Shown: positions 1-9,591 of the stretch, piece by piece | Layout: every line of letters starts with the position of its first letter | Position numbering within the stretch: position 1 is the first letter of the stretch | NCBI GenBank assembly: GCA_031373665.1 | Contig: JANMMZ010000009.1 | Span: forward strand, 86,421 to 150,420 | Direction of reading: 5' to 3' | Source of the DNA: M3007 sp031373665 | Lineage (GTDB): Bacteria > Bacteroidota > Bacteroidia > Chitinophagales > Saprospiraceae | DNA length: 64,000 bases | Notes under the pieces: model-generated | The model's database searches: none | The model's input: only the letters and a program-made list of their open reading frames with translations | Told to the model about the DNA's origin: nothing | Translations under genes and position numbers: made by a program

Positions 1-638
1 TATAATTGAAACAAAAGGTCATCAAAATCCATGGCTCCAGCCCTAGCGCAACGACCCATGTATTTTTCGTAAATATCGGCAATGTATGGCCTCCGCGCTG
101 CGATGTCTTCTTGCATCATCGTAGTATTGTCGCGATAGCCCTTAGGGCTCATCAAATTGCTTTTGGCCAATGAAATCCGCGACCTGATTGCCGAAACATT
201 ATAGGCTTGCGGATCAAGGTTCATTTCCTTGATAATGGCCCTCAATACGGAGCTGGTATCATCAGAATCATAAATAGAAAACGAAGATGGAAACCCAATT
301 TTGGAGGCTTCTGCCCTCAATATCCGCGCAAAAACAGCGTGAAAAGTACCAGCCCAAACAGAATGTGCCTTCGGCCCCACGACTTCTGCAATCCGCTCTT
401 TCATTTCACGGGCGGCCTTATTGGTAAAAGTCAAAGTGAGTATTTCCCAAGGGGGCACCCCACTGAGTATTAAATTGGCAATACGGTAAGTCAACACCCG
501 TGTTTTGCCCGAGCCGGGCCCAGCAATCACTAAAATAGGCCCTTCCGTGGTGGTCACGGCCGCCCTTTGTACGGCATTGAGTTCGTCTAATTGTAGCACA
601 GTATGTATCTGATTGGTACTAATTGGAAAAAGATCCAC
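1..638 (-). CDS. UvrD/PcrA-family ATP-dependent DNA helicase, N-terminal part (runs off the window)
   Basis: Superfamily 1 DNA helicase that unwinds duplex DNA 3'-5' in nucleotide-excision and mismatch repair or replication restart. Reverse-strand translation gives about 210 residues: a Q-motif region (LNAVQRAAV), Walker A (AGPGSGKT), motif Ia (LTFTNKAAREMKER), the GTFHAVFARILR segment, and FDDLLFQL just before the window edge. These are the hallmarks of the UvrD/PcrA 1A/1B domains; the rest of the gene lies before base 1. The start is uncertain because there is no ATG. A GTG at 638 (used here) has an AAAGG about 13 bases upstream, whereas a GTG at 599 would place the usual LDELN motif close to the N-terminus. 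It is divergent from dnaE. Whether it is UvrD, PcrA or a paralogue cannot be decided from this part. Confidence 0.85.
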   Translation of the reverse strand, partial: MDLFPISTNQIHTVLQLDELNAVQRAAVTTTEGPILVIAGPGSGKTRVLTYRIANLILSGVPPWEILTLTFTNKAAREMKERIAEVVGPKAHSVWAGTFHAVFARILRAEASKIGFPSSFSIYDSDDTSSVLRAIIKEMNLDPQAYNVSAIRSRISLAKSNLMSPKGYRDNTTMMQEDIAARRPYIADIYEKYMGRCARAGAMDFDDLLFQL

Positions 639-698
639 AAAAATACGCAAACCTTTGGTTAGCGGCAGTGGATTTGCTAATTTTTTACATTTCTATCC

Positions 699-726
699 TT
701 TGAAAATTAAAAAAATATTAACTTTG
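699..726 (+). promoter_or_regulatory. Predicted dnaE promoter (Bacteroidota type)
   Basis: A TAACTTTG at 719-726 matches the Bacteroidota -7 consensus TAnnTTTG exactly, and a TTTG at 699-702 sits at a suitable distance for the -33 element. Transcription would start near 731, giving a leader of about 40 bases before the dnaE ATG at 773. Confidence 0.6.
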
Positions 727-772
727 CGCGTTGGGAATGGTCTTTAATCCTTCCCTCTTTTAAAAGTTTACT

Positions 773-3700
773 ATGAATTTCGCACACCTACACTGTCACA
801 CCCAGTTTTCTCTATTAGATGGAGCCGCCAGCATCCCCGGATTGTTCAAAAAAGCGGCTGCCGATGGCATGAAAGGGCTTGCCATCACCGATCATGGCAA
901 CATGTTTGGAGTATTTCAATTTGTGGCCGAGGCGGCTAAGCATGAAGGAGTCAAACCCATTGTTGGTTGTGAGTTTTATGTGGTGACTGACCGCCATAGG
1001 CGCACTTTTACCAAGGAAGATAAGGATAAACGATTCCACCAATTATTTTTAGCCAAAAACGCGGAGGGCTACAAGAACTTGGTCAAACTCTGCTCTTTGG
1101 GCTATATCCAAGGTTTGTATGGCAAATACCCGCGCATTGATAAAGAACTAATCCTTCAATACCATGAGGGGCTGATTGCCACCACTTGTTGCATCGGTGC
1201 TATGGTGCCGCAGGCTATTTTAAAGAAGGATGAGGCAGCAGCAAAAAAAGAATTTGAGTGGTGGCTCGATTTGTTTGGAGAAGACTACTACATTGAGATC
1301 CAACGCCACAGTATGGCTGAGCAAGATCGGGTCAATGAGGTGTTGCTTCGGTGGGCGGATGAATATAAGGTCAAGGTGATAGCCACCAACGACTCGCACT
1401 ATATTGACCAAAAAGACTCCAATGCCCACGACATTTTGTTGTGTATCAACACTGGCGAAAAACAGGCAACCCCTGCCATTCGCGAGTTTATGGATGAAGG
1501 TACCGTGACGAAAGGTGGACGTTTTGCTTTCTGGAACGACCAATTTTACTTCAAGACCCAAGCGGAAATGAGTAAATTATTCAGCGATGTACCCGCCGCG
1601 CTGGAAAACACCATTGAAATAGTAGATAAATGCGAGCATCTAAAACTCAAGAAAGACATACTACTACCGAATTTTGTCATCCCCGACAATTATCAAACCC
1701 AAGATGATTATTTGAGGGATATGACTTATCTCGGTGCTAAAGAACGTTATCGAGAAATTACCCCAGAAATAGAAGACCGCCTTAATTTTGAATTGCACAC
1801 GGTCAAAACAATGGGTTTTGCGGGATACTTCCTCATCGTAGCCGATTTTATCAAGGCTGGCCGCGACCTTGGGGTGTTCATTGGCCCAGGTCGTGGTTCT
1901 GCGGCAGGAAGTGCGGTGGCATACTGTATCGGTATTACCAATATTGATCCTATTAAATATCAATTGCTGTTCGAGCGTTTCCTCAATCCAGATCGTAAAT
2001 CAATGCCCGATATTGATACGGATTTTGACGACGAGGGCCGCCAAAAAGTAATTGATTATGTGGTAAATAAATACGGGAAACAGCAAGTAGCCCAAATCGT
2101 GACTTATGGCACGATGGCCGCTAAAATGTCAATCAAAGACGTGGCGCGGGTACTCGACTTGCCCCTAGATCAAGCCAATGCTCTGGCAAAACTAGTACCT
2201 GACAAACCCGGTATTTCTTTGAACCGTGTGATTAAAGCCCCCCTTACAGGAGAGGGCTCTTTGTCAGAAAAAGAAGGATTGACGACCGAAGACTTAGACA
2301 ATGCTCGCAAACTGCGTGAACACTTGGATGCTACGGGTACTGCCGAAAGCATGGTTTTGAAAGAAGCCTTGATCTTGGAAGGATCGGTGCGCGGTACAGG
2401 CGTACACGCGGCGGGCATAATCATTGCGCCCCACGACCTTACTGAAATCATCCCAGTGGCCACCGTCAAAGATTCAGACCTACTGCTCACCCAGTATGAA
2501 GGATCTATTATTGAAGATGCTGGCGTTATTAAAATGGACTTTTTGGGCCTTAAAACCCTCACTATCTTACGTGATGCCCTTCAACTAATTGAACAAAATC
2601 ATGGTGTAAAAATCGTCATTGACGATATTCCTTTGGATGATGCTAAAACCTATGAACTGTATCAAAAAGGAGAAACCAACGGCACTTTCCAGTTTGAAAG
2701 CGCAGGTATGCAAAAATACCTCCGCGAACTAAAACCCGATAAATTCGACGATTTGATCGCCATGAATGCCTTGTACAGACCGGGCCCTCTGGAGTATATT
2801 CCCGATTTTATTGCCCGCAAACACAAACGACAAGAAGTAGTTTATGACATACCCGAAATGGAGGAATACCTCAAAGATACTTTCGGGATCTGTGTCACGG
2901 GTGATACGATGGTGCACGATGCCACCACTGGCCAACAAGTTCGGATGGACCTCTTGGAAAAAGGTGTGGGCACATTCATGGTGCAGGGCGTTGACGAAAA
3001 CTATGAACCAGCCAATGGATTGGTGACACACTGGATTTGTAATGGGCGGAAAGAAGTACTGGAGGTGACGCTGCGCAATGGAATTACGATAAAAATGACT
3101 CCTGATCACCAAGTTCTGACCGAATCTGGTTGGCAAGAAATTGGGACACTCGATCTTGGAGCATTCATTGCTACCCCACGCCGATTGGCGGCTGCAAAAA
3201 TACAGAAAACCGATTGGCCAAAACTATATACCCTTGGATGCCTCATCGCTTTCGGGGCTTACAACCGCAAAACAGACATTCTTTCCTTTACAACCAGCCA
3301 TATTGAATTGGCTGAATACTTCATTGACTGTGTCCTTGCTTTTGGCGACGTAATGCCAAGAGCCTTTACTTACGATAATGGCCTTCACCAAATAGAAATC
3401 AATGTTCAAACCTCCAAAGAGACCTCCCCAGTACGGGTCTTGATGGGCTCTGTACGGAAATGGCTATTAGACACCAATTCATCCATGCCCATGTACCAGC
3501 ACCGCAAGGTGCCGTCCTTTGTTTTTTCCTTGGACGACAAGGCCATTGCTGTGTTTTTGGCATCCCTATGGGATTGTGCTGGAGAGTTCAATGAGCACAA
3601 CACGTATTACAAAACATTTTCGGAGCAATTAGCCCGTGAAGTGCAGACATTATTGCTTCGATTGGGTATTTTTTCCAGCGTCAATCACTATATCCACGTA

Positions 3701-5584
3701 CAAAAAAAGAAAAAAATAGAACGGGATGCTTTTCGGATCGTGGTCTTTGATAAACCTGCCTTTTATAAGCACGTAGTAAAGCACATGGTCACTCCGGTAG
3801 AGCCACTACCAGATGATTATGAGTATAAAGAGTTAGGAGATACCATCAGTAGGACTATTGTGGCCGAAGAGGTGGAACCTCAATGGGTTGGGGATATAGA
3901 AGCGTTCAGGGACGCATTTGAACAAAAAGGCGAACATTCTGAACCCTCTAAAAAGCACCGAAAAAATAGGGTTCCTACGAGCCTAGTAGAAATGTGGTCT
4001 CAGGAATATAACCTGCCGCGCAGTCAAAAACTGATGCATGTCCGCTGGCAAGAAATCGTTGATATTGTTCCTATTGGCCCCGAAATTGTTTATGACATCA
4101 CCGTAGAAGGCATCCATAATTTTGTTGGCAACAATGTTATTTTGCACAACTGCGTCTATCAAGAACAGATCATGTTGCTATCGCAAAAACTGGCAGATTT
4201 TTCCAAAGGAGATGCCGATGTATTGCGCAAAGCAATGGGTAAAAAACAGAAATCGGTACTGGATAAAATGAAGGGTCAATTCATAGCCGGTGCTACTGCT
4301 AAGGGGATGCCGGAGGCAAAACTTGAAAAAGTATGGACTGACTGGGAAGCCTTTGCCTCGTATGCCTTCAATAAATCGCACTCCACCTGCTATGCTTTTG
4401 TTGCCTATCAGACGGCGTATCTAAAGGCGCACTATCCTTCGGAATACATGGCTGCGGTACTGACCCATTCGCAAAATAATATTGAAAAAATCACGTTTTT
4501 CTTGGAAGAATGCCGCAGAATGGGTCTGTCAGTAAAAGGCCCTGATATTAATGAATCGCTGATGAATTTTGCGGTCAATAAAAAGGGCGACATTCGATAC
4601 GGGCTAGGAGCGGTGAAAGGCGTGGGTGAGGCCGCCGTAGAAAACCTCATCATAGAAAGAAAATTAAAAGGGCCATTCAAAGATTTGTATGATTTTATGC
4701 GCCGTGTCAGTTTGCGAACAGTAAATAAAAGGGTGATGGAAAGCATGGCTATGGCAGGAGCATTCGATGACTATGCACCCAATCGCGCCGTCTTTTTTAC
4801 GCCCTCCGAAAAATACGAATCATTTATAGAACACCTACTGAAATACGGAGCGGCACACCAAGAAGAAAAATCCATGTCGGTCAATTCACTTTTTGGAGAC
4901 CTTTCGGAAACCATAGGCATTGCAGAGCCTACCATACCCAAGGCAGAGCCTTGGAATCTGTTATTAAAGCTACAAAAAGAGAAAGATGTAGTGGGTATTT
5001 ATCTGAGCGGGCATCCACTCGATGACTTTAGGTATGAGTGGGAAAATTTTGCTACTTCACTAGATAAAATAGAAAACTTTAAAGGAAGAAAGGTCAGTAT
5101 AGCGGGCTTTGTCAGCAAATCAGAACACCGAATCAGTCAAAAGGGTACCGGATGGGGTCGGTTTACGATCCAAGATTATACCTCAAGCCTTGAAATAACA
5201 ATGTTTACTGATCGTTATCAAAAGTTCAAAGCCTTTTTTGACGATGGTGCCAGCCTTTATATAGAAGGCGAGTACAAACAACGGTACAACTCCGAAGAAA
5301 TGGAATTCATGGTGAGTGATGTTCGTTTATTAGAATCGGTGGGTGCTGAAAAAACAAAATCCGTCACGCTCCGCATCGCGATAGAAAGGCTTGATGTTGG
5401 GTTAGTTGATAAATTAGAAGCACTCTGCAAGCACCACAAAGGTAAACATGAACTCAAAATGGAACTCATGGACTACCAAAATAAGGAAAAAGTGGCTTTG
5501 GTATCGCAAGCCCGAAAGGTAAATGTGGACAATGAGTTTTTGGATGCCATGGAAAAACTTGGTGTTGAGTGTAGTGTCAACTAA
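773..5584 (+). CDS. dnaE: DNA polymerase III subunit alpha with an in-frame intein
   Basis: Catalytic subunit of the replicative DNA polymerase. The precursor is 1603 residues; removing the intein (residues 707-1126) leaves about 1183, normal for a DnaE1-type enzyme. The N-terminal PHP domain starts with HCHTQFSLLDG. The polymerase active-site Asp pair lies in PDIDTDF (about 413-419) and the third Asp in IKMDFLGLKTL (about 587). After the intein come the YQEQIM segment, AMGKK, FNKSHSTCYAF, helix-hairpin-helix and OB-fold regions. The start ATG is followed at once by the conserved FAHLHCHTQFS. A Bacteroidota promoter lies 47 bases upstream, and the stop overlaps a possible start of the next gene by one base. 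Activity should depend on protein splicing, since the intein interrupts the fingers/palm region at TFGI|C. Confidence 0.97.
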   Translation: MNFAHLHCHTQFSLLDGAASIPGLFKKAAADGMKGLAITDHGNMFGVFQFVAEAAKHEGVKPIVGCEFYVVTDRHRRTFTKEDKDKRFHQLFLAKNAEGYKNLVKLCSLGYIQGLYGKYPRIDKELILQYHEGLIATTCCIGAMVPQAILKKDEAAAKKEFEWWLDLFGEDYYIEIQRHSMAEQDRVNEVLLRWADEYKVKVIATNDSHYIDQKDSNAHDILLCINTGEKQATPAIREFMDEGTVTKGGRFAFWNDQFYFKTQAEMSKLFSDVPAALENTIEIVDKCEHLKLKKDILLPNFVIPDNYQTQDDYLRDMTYLGAKERYREITPEIEDRLNFELHTVKTMGFAGYFLIVADFIKAGRDLGVFIGPGRGSAAGSAVAYCIGITNIDPIKYQLLFERFLNPDRKSMPDIDTDFDDEGRQKVIDYVVNKYGKQQVAQIVTYGTMAAKMSIKDVARVLDLPLDQANALAKLVPDKPGISLNRVIKAPLTGEGSLSEKEGLTTEDLDNARKLREHLDATGTAESMVLKEALILEGSVRGTGVHAAGIIIAPHDLTEIIPVATVKDSDLLLTQYEGSIIEDAGVIKMDFLGLKTLTILRDALQLIEQNHGVKIVIDDIPLDDAKTYELYQKGETNGTFQFESAGMQKYLRELKPDKFDDLIAMNALYRPGPLEYIPDFIARKHKRQEVVYDIPEMEEYLKDTFGICVTGDTMVHDATTGQQVRMDLLEKGVGTFMVQGVDENYEPANGLVTHWICNGRKEVLEVTLRNGITIKMTPDHQVLTESGWQEIGTLDLGAFIATPRRLAAAKIQKTDWPKLYTLGCLIAFGAYNRKTDILSFTTSHIELAEYFIDCVLAFGDVMPRAFTYDNGLHQIEINVQTSKETSPVRVLMGSVRKWLLDTNSSMPMYQHRKVPSFVFSLDDKAIAVFLASLWDCAGEFNEHNTYYKTFSEQLAREVQTLLLRLGIFSSVNHYIHVQKKKKIERDAFRIVVFDKPAFYKHVVKHMVTPVEPLPDDYEYKELGDTISRTIVAEEVEPQWVGDIEAFRDAFEQKGEHSEPSKKHRKNRVPTSLVEMWSQEYNLPRSQKLMHVRWQEIVDIVPIGPEIVYDITVEGIHNFVGNNVILHNCVYQEQIMLLSQKLADFSKGDADVLRKAMGKKQKSVLDKMKGQFIAGATAKGMPEAKLEKVWTDWEAFASYAFNKSHSTCYAFVAYQTAYLKAHYPSEYMAAVLTHSQNNIEKITFFLEECRRMGLSVKGPDINESLMNFAVNKKGDIRYGLGAVKGVGEAAVENLIIERKLKGPFKDLYDFMRRVSLRTVNKRVMESMAMAGAFDDYAPNRAVFFTPSEKYESFIEHLLKYGAAHQEEKSMSVNSLFGDLSETIGIAEPTIPKAEPWNLLLKLQKEKDVVGIYLSGHPLDDFRYEWENFATSLDKIENFKGRKVSIAGFVSKSEHRISQKGTGWGRFTIQDYTSSLEITMFTDRYQKFKAFFDDGASLYIEGEYKQRYNSEEMEFMVSDVRLLESVGAEKTKSVTLRIAIERLDVGLVDKLEALCKHHKGKHELKMELMDYQNKEKVALVSQARKVNVDNEFLDAMEKLGVECSVN
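2891..4150 (+). mobile_element. Intein inside DnaE (class 1, degenerate LAGLIDADG endonuclease)
   Basis: A 420-residue protein-splicing element occupying DnaE residues 707-1126. All expected splicing residues are visible: Cys1 at the start (CVTGDTMVHD), the block B TPDH motif with T776 and H779, the block F segment VYDITVEGIHNFVGNNV, the terminal His-Asn (LHN), and Cys as the first residue of the C-extein (CVYQEQIM). The central part resembles a LAGLIDADG homing endonuclease: LGCLIAFGAY (about 821-830), FLASLWDCAGEF (about 928-939) and LLLRLGIFSSV. In both LAGLIDADG helices the position normally held by the catalytic Asp seems substituted (Phe and Ala). It is therefore probably splicing-competent but no longer able to home. 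The boundaries follow from the motif residues and from alignment with uninterrupted DnaE proteins recalled from knowledge. Confidence 0.92.
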
Positions 5585-5601
5585 TGGTAAATTTACCCAA
5601 T

Positions 5602-6846
5602 ATGAGCCACCACAAATTTCTTCTATTCCTATGTCTATTCCCCACCTTTTTATGTGCTCAAAAGGCACAAAATCTAGTGGTTAATGGTAGTTTTGAGCGA
5701 GAATCACCCGACCAAGCCGGTATTTGGAAGGCTAAGCCTAAACCCTGCACGTTTTCGCCTACTTCTGGTGTTATCAATACTTGCGCCCAAGGCTGGACCA
5801 CCTACAACGACCAAACCCCTGATCTATTGGTTTGGGATTCCTTGGTCAACTGCGGCAAATTTCCGGTTCCACATAAGGGCAAGCGCATGTTGGGGCTTAT
5901 CATGTACCATCCTTTTCAGGATGGCATGTTTTCTTTTGATTACCACGAGGTAGTACAAGGGAGTCTTCACAAAAAAATGGAGGTAGGAAAACAGTACAAA
6001 ATAAGTTTCTGGGCTTACACCGATGATTCTATAGGCGTTCGGCACTTACTGGAGGTATTTGGTAAATCTGACGCCCAACTATCCAAGGCCGATGCTGAAG
6101 CCCGAAACAATACCAAGGCCAAAGCCATTGCTTGCAATAATTTCGGGTTTCATTTTTCAGAAAGTGTGATCAATCCTAGAGAAAAATTCATGGAAGATGC
6201 CCAAATTAATTTCCCCATAAAGCCGCAAGTAAACGTAGGTGAGGTCATCACCACGCCCGACGGATGGAGAAAAATCACCCTCACTTTCAAGCCCGTGCAC
6301 CCGTATCAATATTTTGTTTTTGGTAATTTATTTTCGGATGCTGTCACTGATATTAACATGAGTACCGAAGAGCGAGAAAACTTGGATTTGAACAACAATA
6401 AACTCGACTTTTGGCGAAAAACAAAGCGTATTTCTTACTACTGTTTCGATGATTTTGTCATCAAAGAAGACAAAGGCGACGAAGTCACAGAAGCCCTCCT
6501 CAACGAAAAAAAATATACTTTTGAAGCGGCTTTGCTCTTTGATACTGGAAAATCAGCCCTCAAAGAAGCCTCCAAATCTGCTATTGTGGCCTTGGGTAAC
6601 GCCTTGTTGCAAAACAAAACCATTCAACTCGAAATAGGTGGCCATACCGATCAAATTGGAGACGATGCCTCCAACCAATCGCTCTCCGAACAACGGGCCA
6701 AAGTAGTGTATGATGCGCTGATTGCCCAAGGCGTGCCAACCACACAAATCACGTGGAAAGGATACGGAGAAACACAACCTATAGACAGTAATGATACGGA
6801 ATCGGGTCGGCAGAAAAATAGGAGGGTGGAGTGTAGGGTTAAATAA
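5602..6846 (+). CDS. Secreted OmpA-domain protein
   Basis: An exported protein of 414 residues with a signal peptide (MSHHKFLLFLCLFPTFLCA, likely cut before QKAQ). It has a roughly 280-residue N-terminal region of unknown function, starting with NLVVNGSFE as in many Bacteroidota carbohydrate-binding-like modules, and a C-terminal OmpA/MotB peptidoglycan-binding domain (about residues 300-414). The OmpA domain shows the LLFDTGKSAL strand, GGHTDQIGDDASNQSLSEQRA and GRQKNRRVE, including the Asp and Arg that bind diaminopimelate in this family. It probably sits in the periplasm or outer membrane and links to peptidoglycan. A start at 5584, overlapping the dnaE stop (TAATG), would add six residues; the later ATG gives a cleaner signal peptide. 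It converges with the next gene, the two 3' ends overlapping by 8 bases. Confidence 0.82.
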   Translation: MSHHKFLLFLCLFPTFLCAQKAQNLVVNGSFERESPDQAGIWKAKPKPCTFSPTSGVINTCAQGWTTYNDQTPDLLVWDSLVNCGKFPVPHKGKRMLGLIMYHPFQDGMFSFDYHEVVQGSLHKKMEVGKQYKISFWAYTDDSIGVRHLLEVFGKSDAQLSKADAEARNNTKAKAIACNNFGFHFSESVINPREKFMEDAQINFPIKPQVNVGEVITTPDGWRKITLTFKPVHPYQYFVFGNLFSDAVTDINMSTEERENLDLNNNKLDFWRKTKRISYYCFDDFVIKEDKGDEVTEALLNEKKYTFEAALLFDTGKSALKEASKSAIVALGNALLQNKTIQLEIGGHTDQIGDDASNQSLSEQRAKVVYDALIAQGVPTTQITWKGYGETQPIDSNDTESGRQKNRRVECRVK

Positions 6847-7603
6847 AAATTTCCATCCCATCCATCCCTAAAATAACCCCCGCAGGGAGCATCTCCGTTA
6901 CCTCATCATAACGACCCATGAGGTGACTCATGTGGGTCAGGTAAGCACGTTCAGGAGCGATGTCTTCAATAAAGGCCAATGCCTCTTTCAGATTCATGTG
7001 GGTTGGATGCTCGTCATGGTGCAAAGCATTGACAATTAGTGTTCGTATGCCTTTTAACTTCTCTTTTTCGGAATCCTCTATTGTTTTCATATCAGTGATA
7101 TAGGCCAAATCGCCGATCCTGAACCCCAGTATGGGCAGCCGTCCATGTATGATGCCTATGGCCTCTATCTTGGTCGCACCTATCTCAACAATGCTATCGG
7201 CATCTATCGGCAATAGATCCACCCGTGGCAATCCAGGAATAGGCTCCGCAAACACATATTCGAAGCGTTTACGCACCTCTATAGCGACACGAGATTGGGC
7301 ATACACCTGCATCGCGCGCCTGCTCGTGTAATTGAATGGGCGGATGTCATCTAAGCCAATGACGTGGTCGTTGTGTTCGTGGGTAAGCAATATGGCATCC
7401 AATCGCTTGACATTAGCCCTGAGCATTTGCTGCCTAAAATCAGGGCCAGCATCAATGGCAACTTGCGCTCCATCATCTAGGTGGAGCAGTGCGGCAGTGC
7501 GCAGTCGTTGGTCGCGTGGATCTGAGGAGGCACATACCCTACAGTCGCACCCAATAATGGGTACTCCCTGAGAAGTGCCGGTGCCAAGTAAGGTAATTTT
7601 CAC
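6839..7603 (-). CDS. MBL-fold metallo-hydrolase (PhnP-like)
   Basis: A 254-residue metallo-beta-lactamase-fold hydrolase of the PhnP/RNase Z-like group. It shows the opening strand MKITLLGTGTSQGVP, the Cys-rich loop GCDCRVCAS typical of PhnP-like proteins, and the dinuclear metal motif THEHNDH (HxHxDH). Further metal ligands are probably in LIVNALHHDEH and in AYLTHMSH near the C-terminus. Members hydrolyse phosphodiesters (PhnP acts on cyclic ribose phosphates), but with no phosphonate genes nearby the substrate here is unknown. Its start overlaps the end of the upstream small gene by 4 bases, so it is probably co-transcribed with it and the DEAD-box helicase. Confidence 0.87.
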   Translation of the reverse strand: MKITLLGTGTSQGVPIIGCDCRVCASSDPRDQRLRTAALLHLDDGAQVAIDAGPDFRQQMLRANVKRLDAILLTHEHNDHVIGLDDIRPFNYTSRRAMQVYAQSRVAIEVRKRFEYVFAEPIPGLPRVDLLPIDADSIVEIGATKIEAIGIIHGRLPILGFRIGDLAYITDMKTIEDSEKEKLKGIRTLIVNALHHDEHPTHMNLKEALAFIEDIAPERAYLTHMSHLMGRYDEVTEMLPAGVILGMDGMEIFI

Positions 7604-7869
7604 AGTTCATTGTTGCCTTTTTTCCATTTTTCGATCATCTCCCGCGATTTATCGCTGAGCAATGTAGGGTCATATTCGATATTGGAAAGGATGTCTAACA
7701 AACAATTGATTCGCGCTTCGGTATCAAAAAACTTATTGACTACGGCAATCCGCCGCGATTCTACTAGACAGTACCCACTTTGGAAACTGCCCTTCTCGTA
7801 GCGGACTGCGTAGTCAATTTCGTTGAAAACCTCTTCGATTTTCTTCAATGTCGTTTGAGTAAAACGCAT
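7600..7869 (-). CDS. Conserved small protein of unknown function
   Basis: An 89-residue soluble, charged protein (MRFTQTTLKKIEEVF...), predicted mostly helical with a central beta segment (YCLVESRRIAVVNKFF). I recognise it only as the sort of small conserved Bacteroidota protein found beside housekeeping genes and cannot assign a function. The ATG at 7869 is preferred because it lies just after the helicase stop (7878-7880); an earlier in-frame start at 7905 would run into the helicase gene. The 3' end overlaps the metallo-hydrolase start by 4 bases, suggesting translational coupling. Confidence 0.7.
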   Translation of the reverse strand: MRFTQTTLKKIEEVFNEIDYAVRYEKGSFQSGYCLVESRRIAVVNKFFDTEARINCLLDILSNIEYDPTLLSDKSREMIEKWKKGNNEL

Positions 7870-7877
7870 GGATAGAT

Positions 7878-9575
7878 TTACCGGTGTTTTTTCTTCCGAT
7901 CCCACTTGTCAAAGGATTTCTCCTCTTTCTTGTAGGGTTTTTCCTTTTGTGCGGAGGCATCGTCCACCCGTACGCGACGGCCATTGATCGTGAATTCGGA
8001 CAATCCCTGCCGAACCACCCCAACATAGGCTTCATCAAGATCAAAGTGCATATAAGCCCTATTCATATCAACGTGGCCGATGGACTGGGTAGGTACCCTG
8101 AACGAACGCGACAATAATTTGATAAAGTCTTTTTTATTCACCCCATCCATTTCACCTACATTGAGGAACAACCGCGCCATACTGCCGCCAGCACCACCAC
8201 CGCTACCGCGTGGTGCAGCAGCGGCTGCGCCCCTGCGATCACCCCTTGGATATACATTGATATCTGGTGCATTGCGATAATAAGCCAAGAACCGGTTGAA
8301 CTCTACGCTCACCAAACTCTTGATAAGGTCTTCCTTACTCATGTCCTTCAATTCCTCATAGACGCGAGCCATGTAGGGATCAATCTCTTCATGGTGCACC
8401 TCTTGGGTGTGGATGTTGCTGATGATGTGATACAATTGCTGTTCGCACACCTCCATACCCGTTGGAATCATTTGTTTCGCCAAGATCGCCTTGCTTTTGC
8501 GCTCAATCAGCCGTACTTTCTCCTCCGCTTTCGCGGTGATGATACTGATACTGACACCTTTTTTGCCGGCGCGGCCAGTACGGCCACTGCGGTGGGTGTA
8601 AATTTCAATTTCATCAGGAATACCGTAGTTGATAACGTGGCTGATGTTAGAAACGTCCAACCCACGTGCTGCCACGTCGGTTGCGATGAGCAGTTGCAGG
8701 TTGTTTTCACGGAAACGCGCCATGACACGGTCACGGTCGTTTTGCGAAAGGTCACCATGCAAAGCATCGGCATTATATCCATCGCGGATCATCTGCTCGG
8801 CTATTTCTTGGGTCTCAATTTTGGTACGACAAAAAACAAGGCCGAAGATACCAGGATTGGCATCTACCACGCGTTTTAAGGTATCATACCGATCATCCGC
8901 ACGGCACAAATAGTAGATGTGCTCAATGTTTTCGTTCGTTTGGTTGCGCTTTCCGGTAGAAAGTTCTTTAGGCGAACTCATGTAACTAGCAGCGATGCGG
9001 CGAACCTCATCGGGCATAGTGGCAGAGAACAACCAAATAGACTTACGATTTTCAGCAGCACCCAAAATGAAGTCAATGGCCTCCTTAAAGCCCATGTTCA
9101 ACATCTCATCCGCTTCATCCAATACCAACCGGCGCACAGAGTCCAAACGAATGGCCTTGCGGGTCATCAAATCCATCAAACGACCGGGGGTAGCCACCAC
9201 GATTTGTGCACCCGCTTTGATCTGTCTGATCTGTGCTTCGATGCTTGAACCGCCATATACTGCCACCACCTTATACTGATGGGCAAATTGTGAATAATTC
9301 TCCAAATCACTAGCAACCTGTACGCACAATTCACGTGTAGGACACAACACCAAACCCTGAACACTACGCTCACTCGGGTCTATACGTTGAAGGAGAGGCA
9401 GGCCAAAGGCCGCAGTTTTTCCGGTTCCCGTCTGCGCTAAGGCGATGATATCATCGTCAGTGTTAAGCGCTACGGGAAGAACCAACTCCTGCACAGGGGT
9501 GGGCGTTTCAAAGCCCAGTGAGGCAATACCTTGCAGAAGATCATCGGCAATGCCTAATTGTTTAAATGCTATCAT
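7878..9575 (-). CDS. DEAD-box ATP-dependent RNA helicase (DeaD/CshA-like)
   Basis: A 565-residue RNA helicase acting in ribosome assembly, RNA decay or cold adaptation. Motifs in order: Q motif TPTPVQELVLP, Walker A AQTGTGKT, motif Ia PTRELCVQVA, TPGRLMD, LDEADEML, FSATMP, LVFCRTKIETQ, ATDVAARGLDV and HRSGRTGRAG. A Gly/Arg-rich linker (about residues 450-470) leads to a C-terminal DbpA-type RNA-binding domain (ARLFLNVGEMDGVNKKDFIKLL...), then a basic Lys-rich tail. The DbpA-like domain makes a structured rRNA or cold-shock RNA target likely. It is the first gene of a minus-strand unit with the small protein and the metallo-hydrolase, and has a TAnnTTTG element just upstream. Confidence 0.95.
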   Translation of the reverse strand: MIAFKQLGIADDLLQGIASLGFETPTPVQELVLPVALNTDDDIIALAQTGTGKTAAFGLPLLQRIDPSERSVQGLVLCPTRELCVQVASDLENYSQFAHQYKVVAVYGGSSIEAQIRQIKAGAQIVVATPGRLMDLMTRKAIRLDSVRRLVLDEADEMLNMGFKEAIDFILGAAENRKSIWLFSATMPDEVRRIAASYMSSPKELSTGKRNQTNENIEHIYYLCRADDRYDTLKRVVDANPGIFGLVFCRTKIETQEIAEQMIRDGYNADALHGDLSQNDRDRVMARFRENNLQLLIATDVAARGLDVSNISHVINYGIPDEIEIYTHRSGRTGRAGKKGVSISIITAKAEEKVRLIERKSKAILAKQMIPTGMEVCEQQLYHIISNIHTQEVHHEEIDPYMARVYEELKDMSKEDLIKSLVSVEFNRFLAYYRNAPDINVYPRGDRRGAAAAAPRGSGGGAGGSMARLFLNVGEMDGVNKKDFIKLLSRSFRVPTQSIGHVDMNRAYMHFDLDEAYVGVVRQGLSEFTINGRRVRVDDASAQKEKPYKKEEKSFDKWDRKKKHR

Positions 9576-9591
9576 TAAAAAAAAGTGGGCG

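Noticed and set aside
207..473. 88-codon plus-strand frame at the window start
   Set aside because: It is antisense to the UvrD/PcrA coding sequence, whose helicase motifs are clear.
2891..4150. Insertion of an unrelated gene or assembly artefact in dnaE
   Set aside because: The frame is open throughout and the ends carry complete class 1 splicing residues, so an intein explains it.
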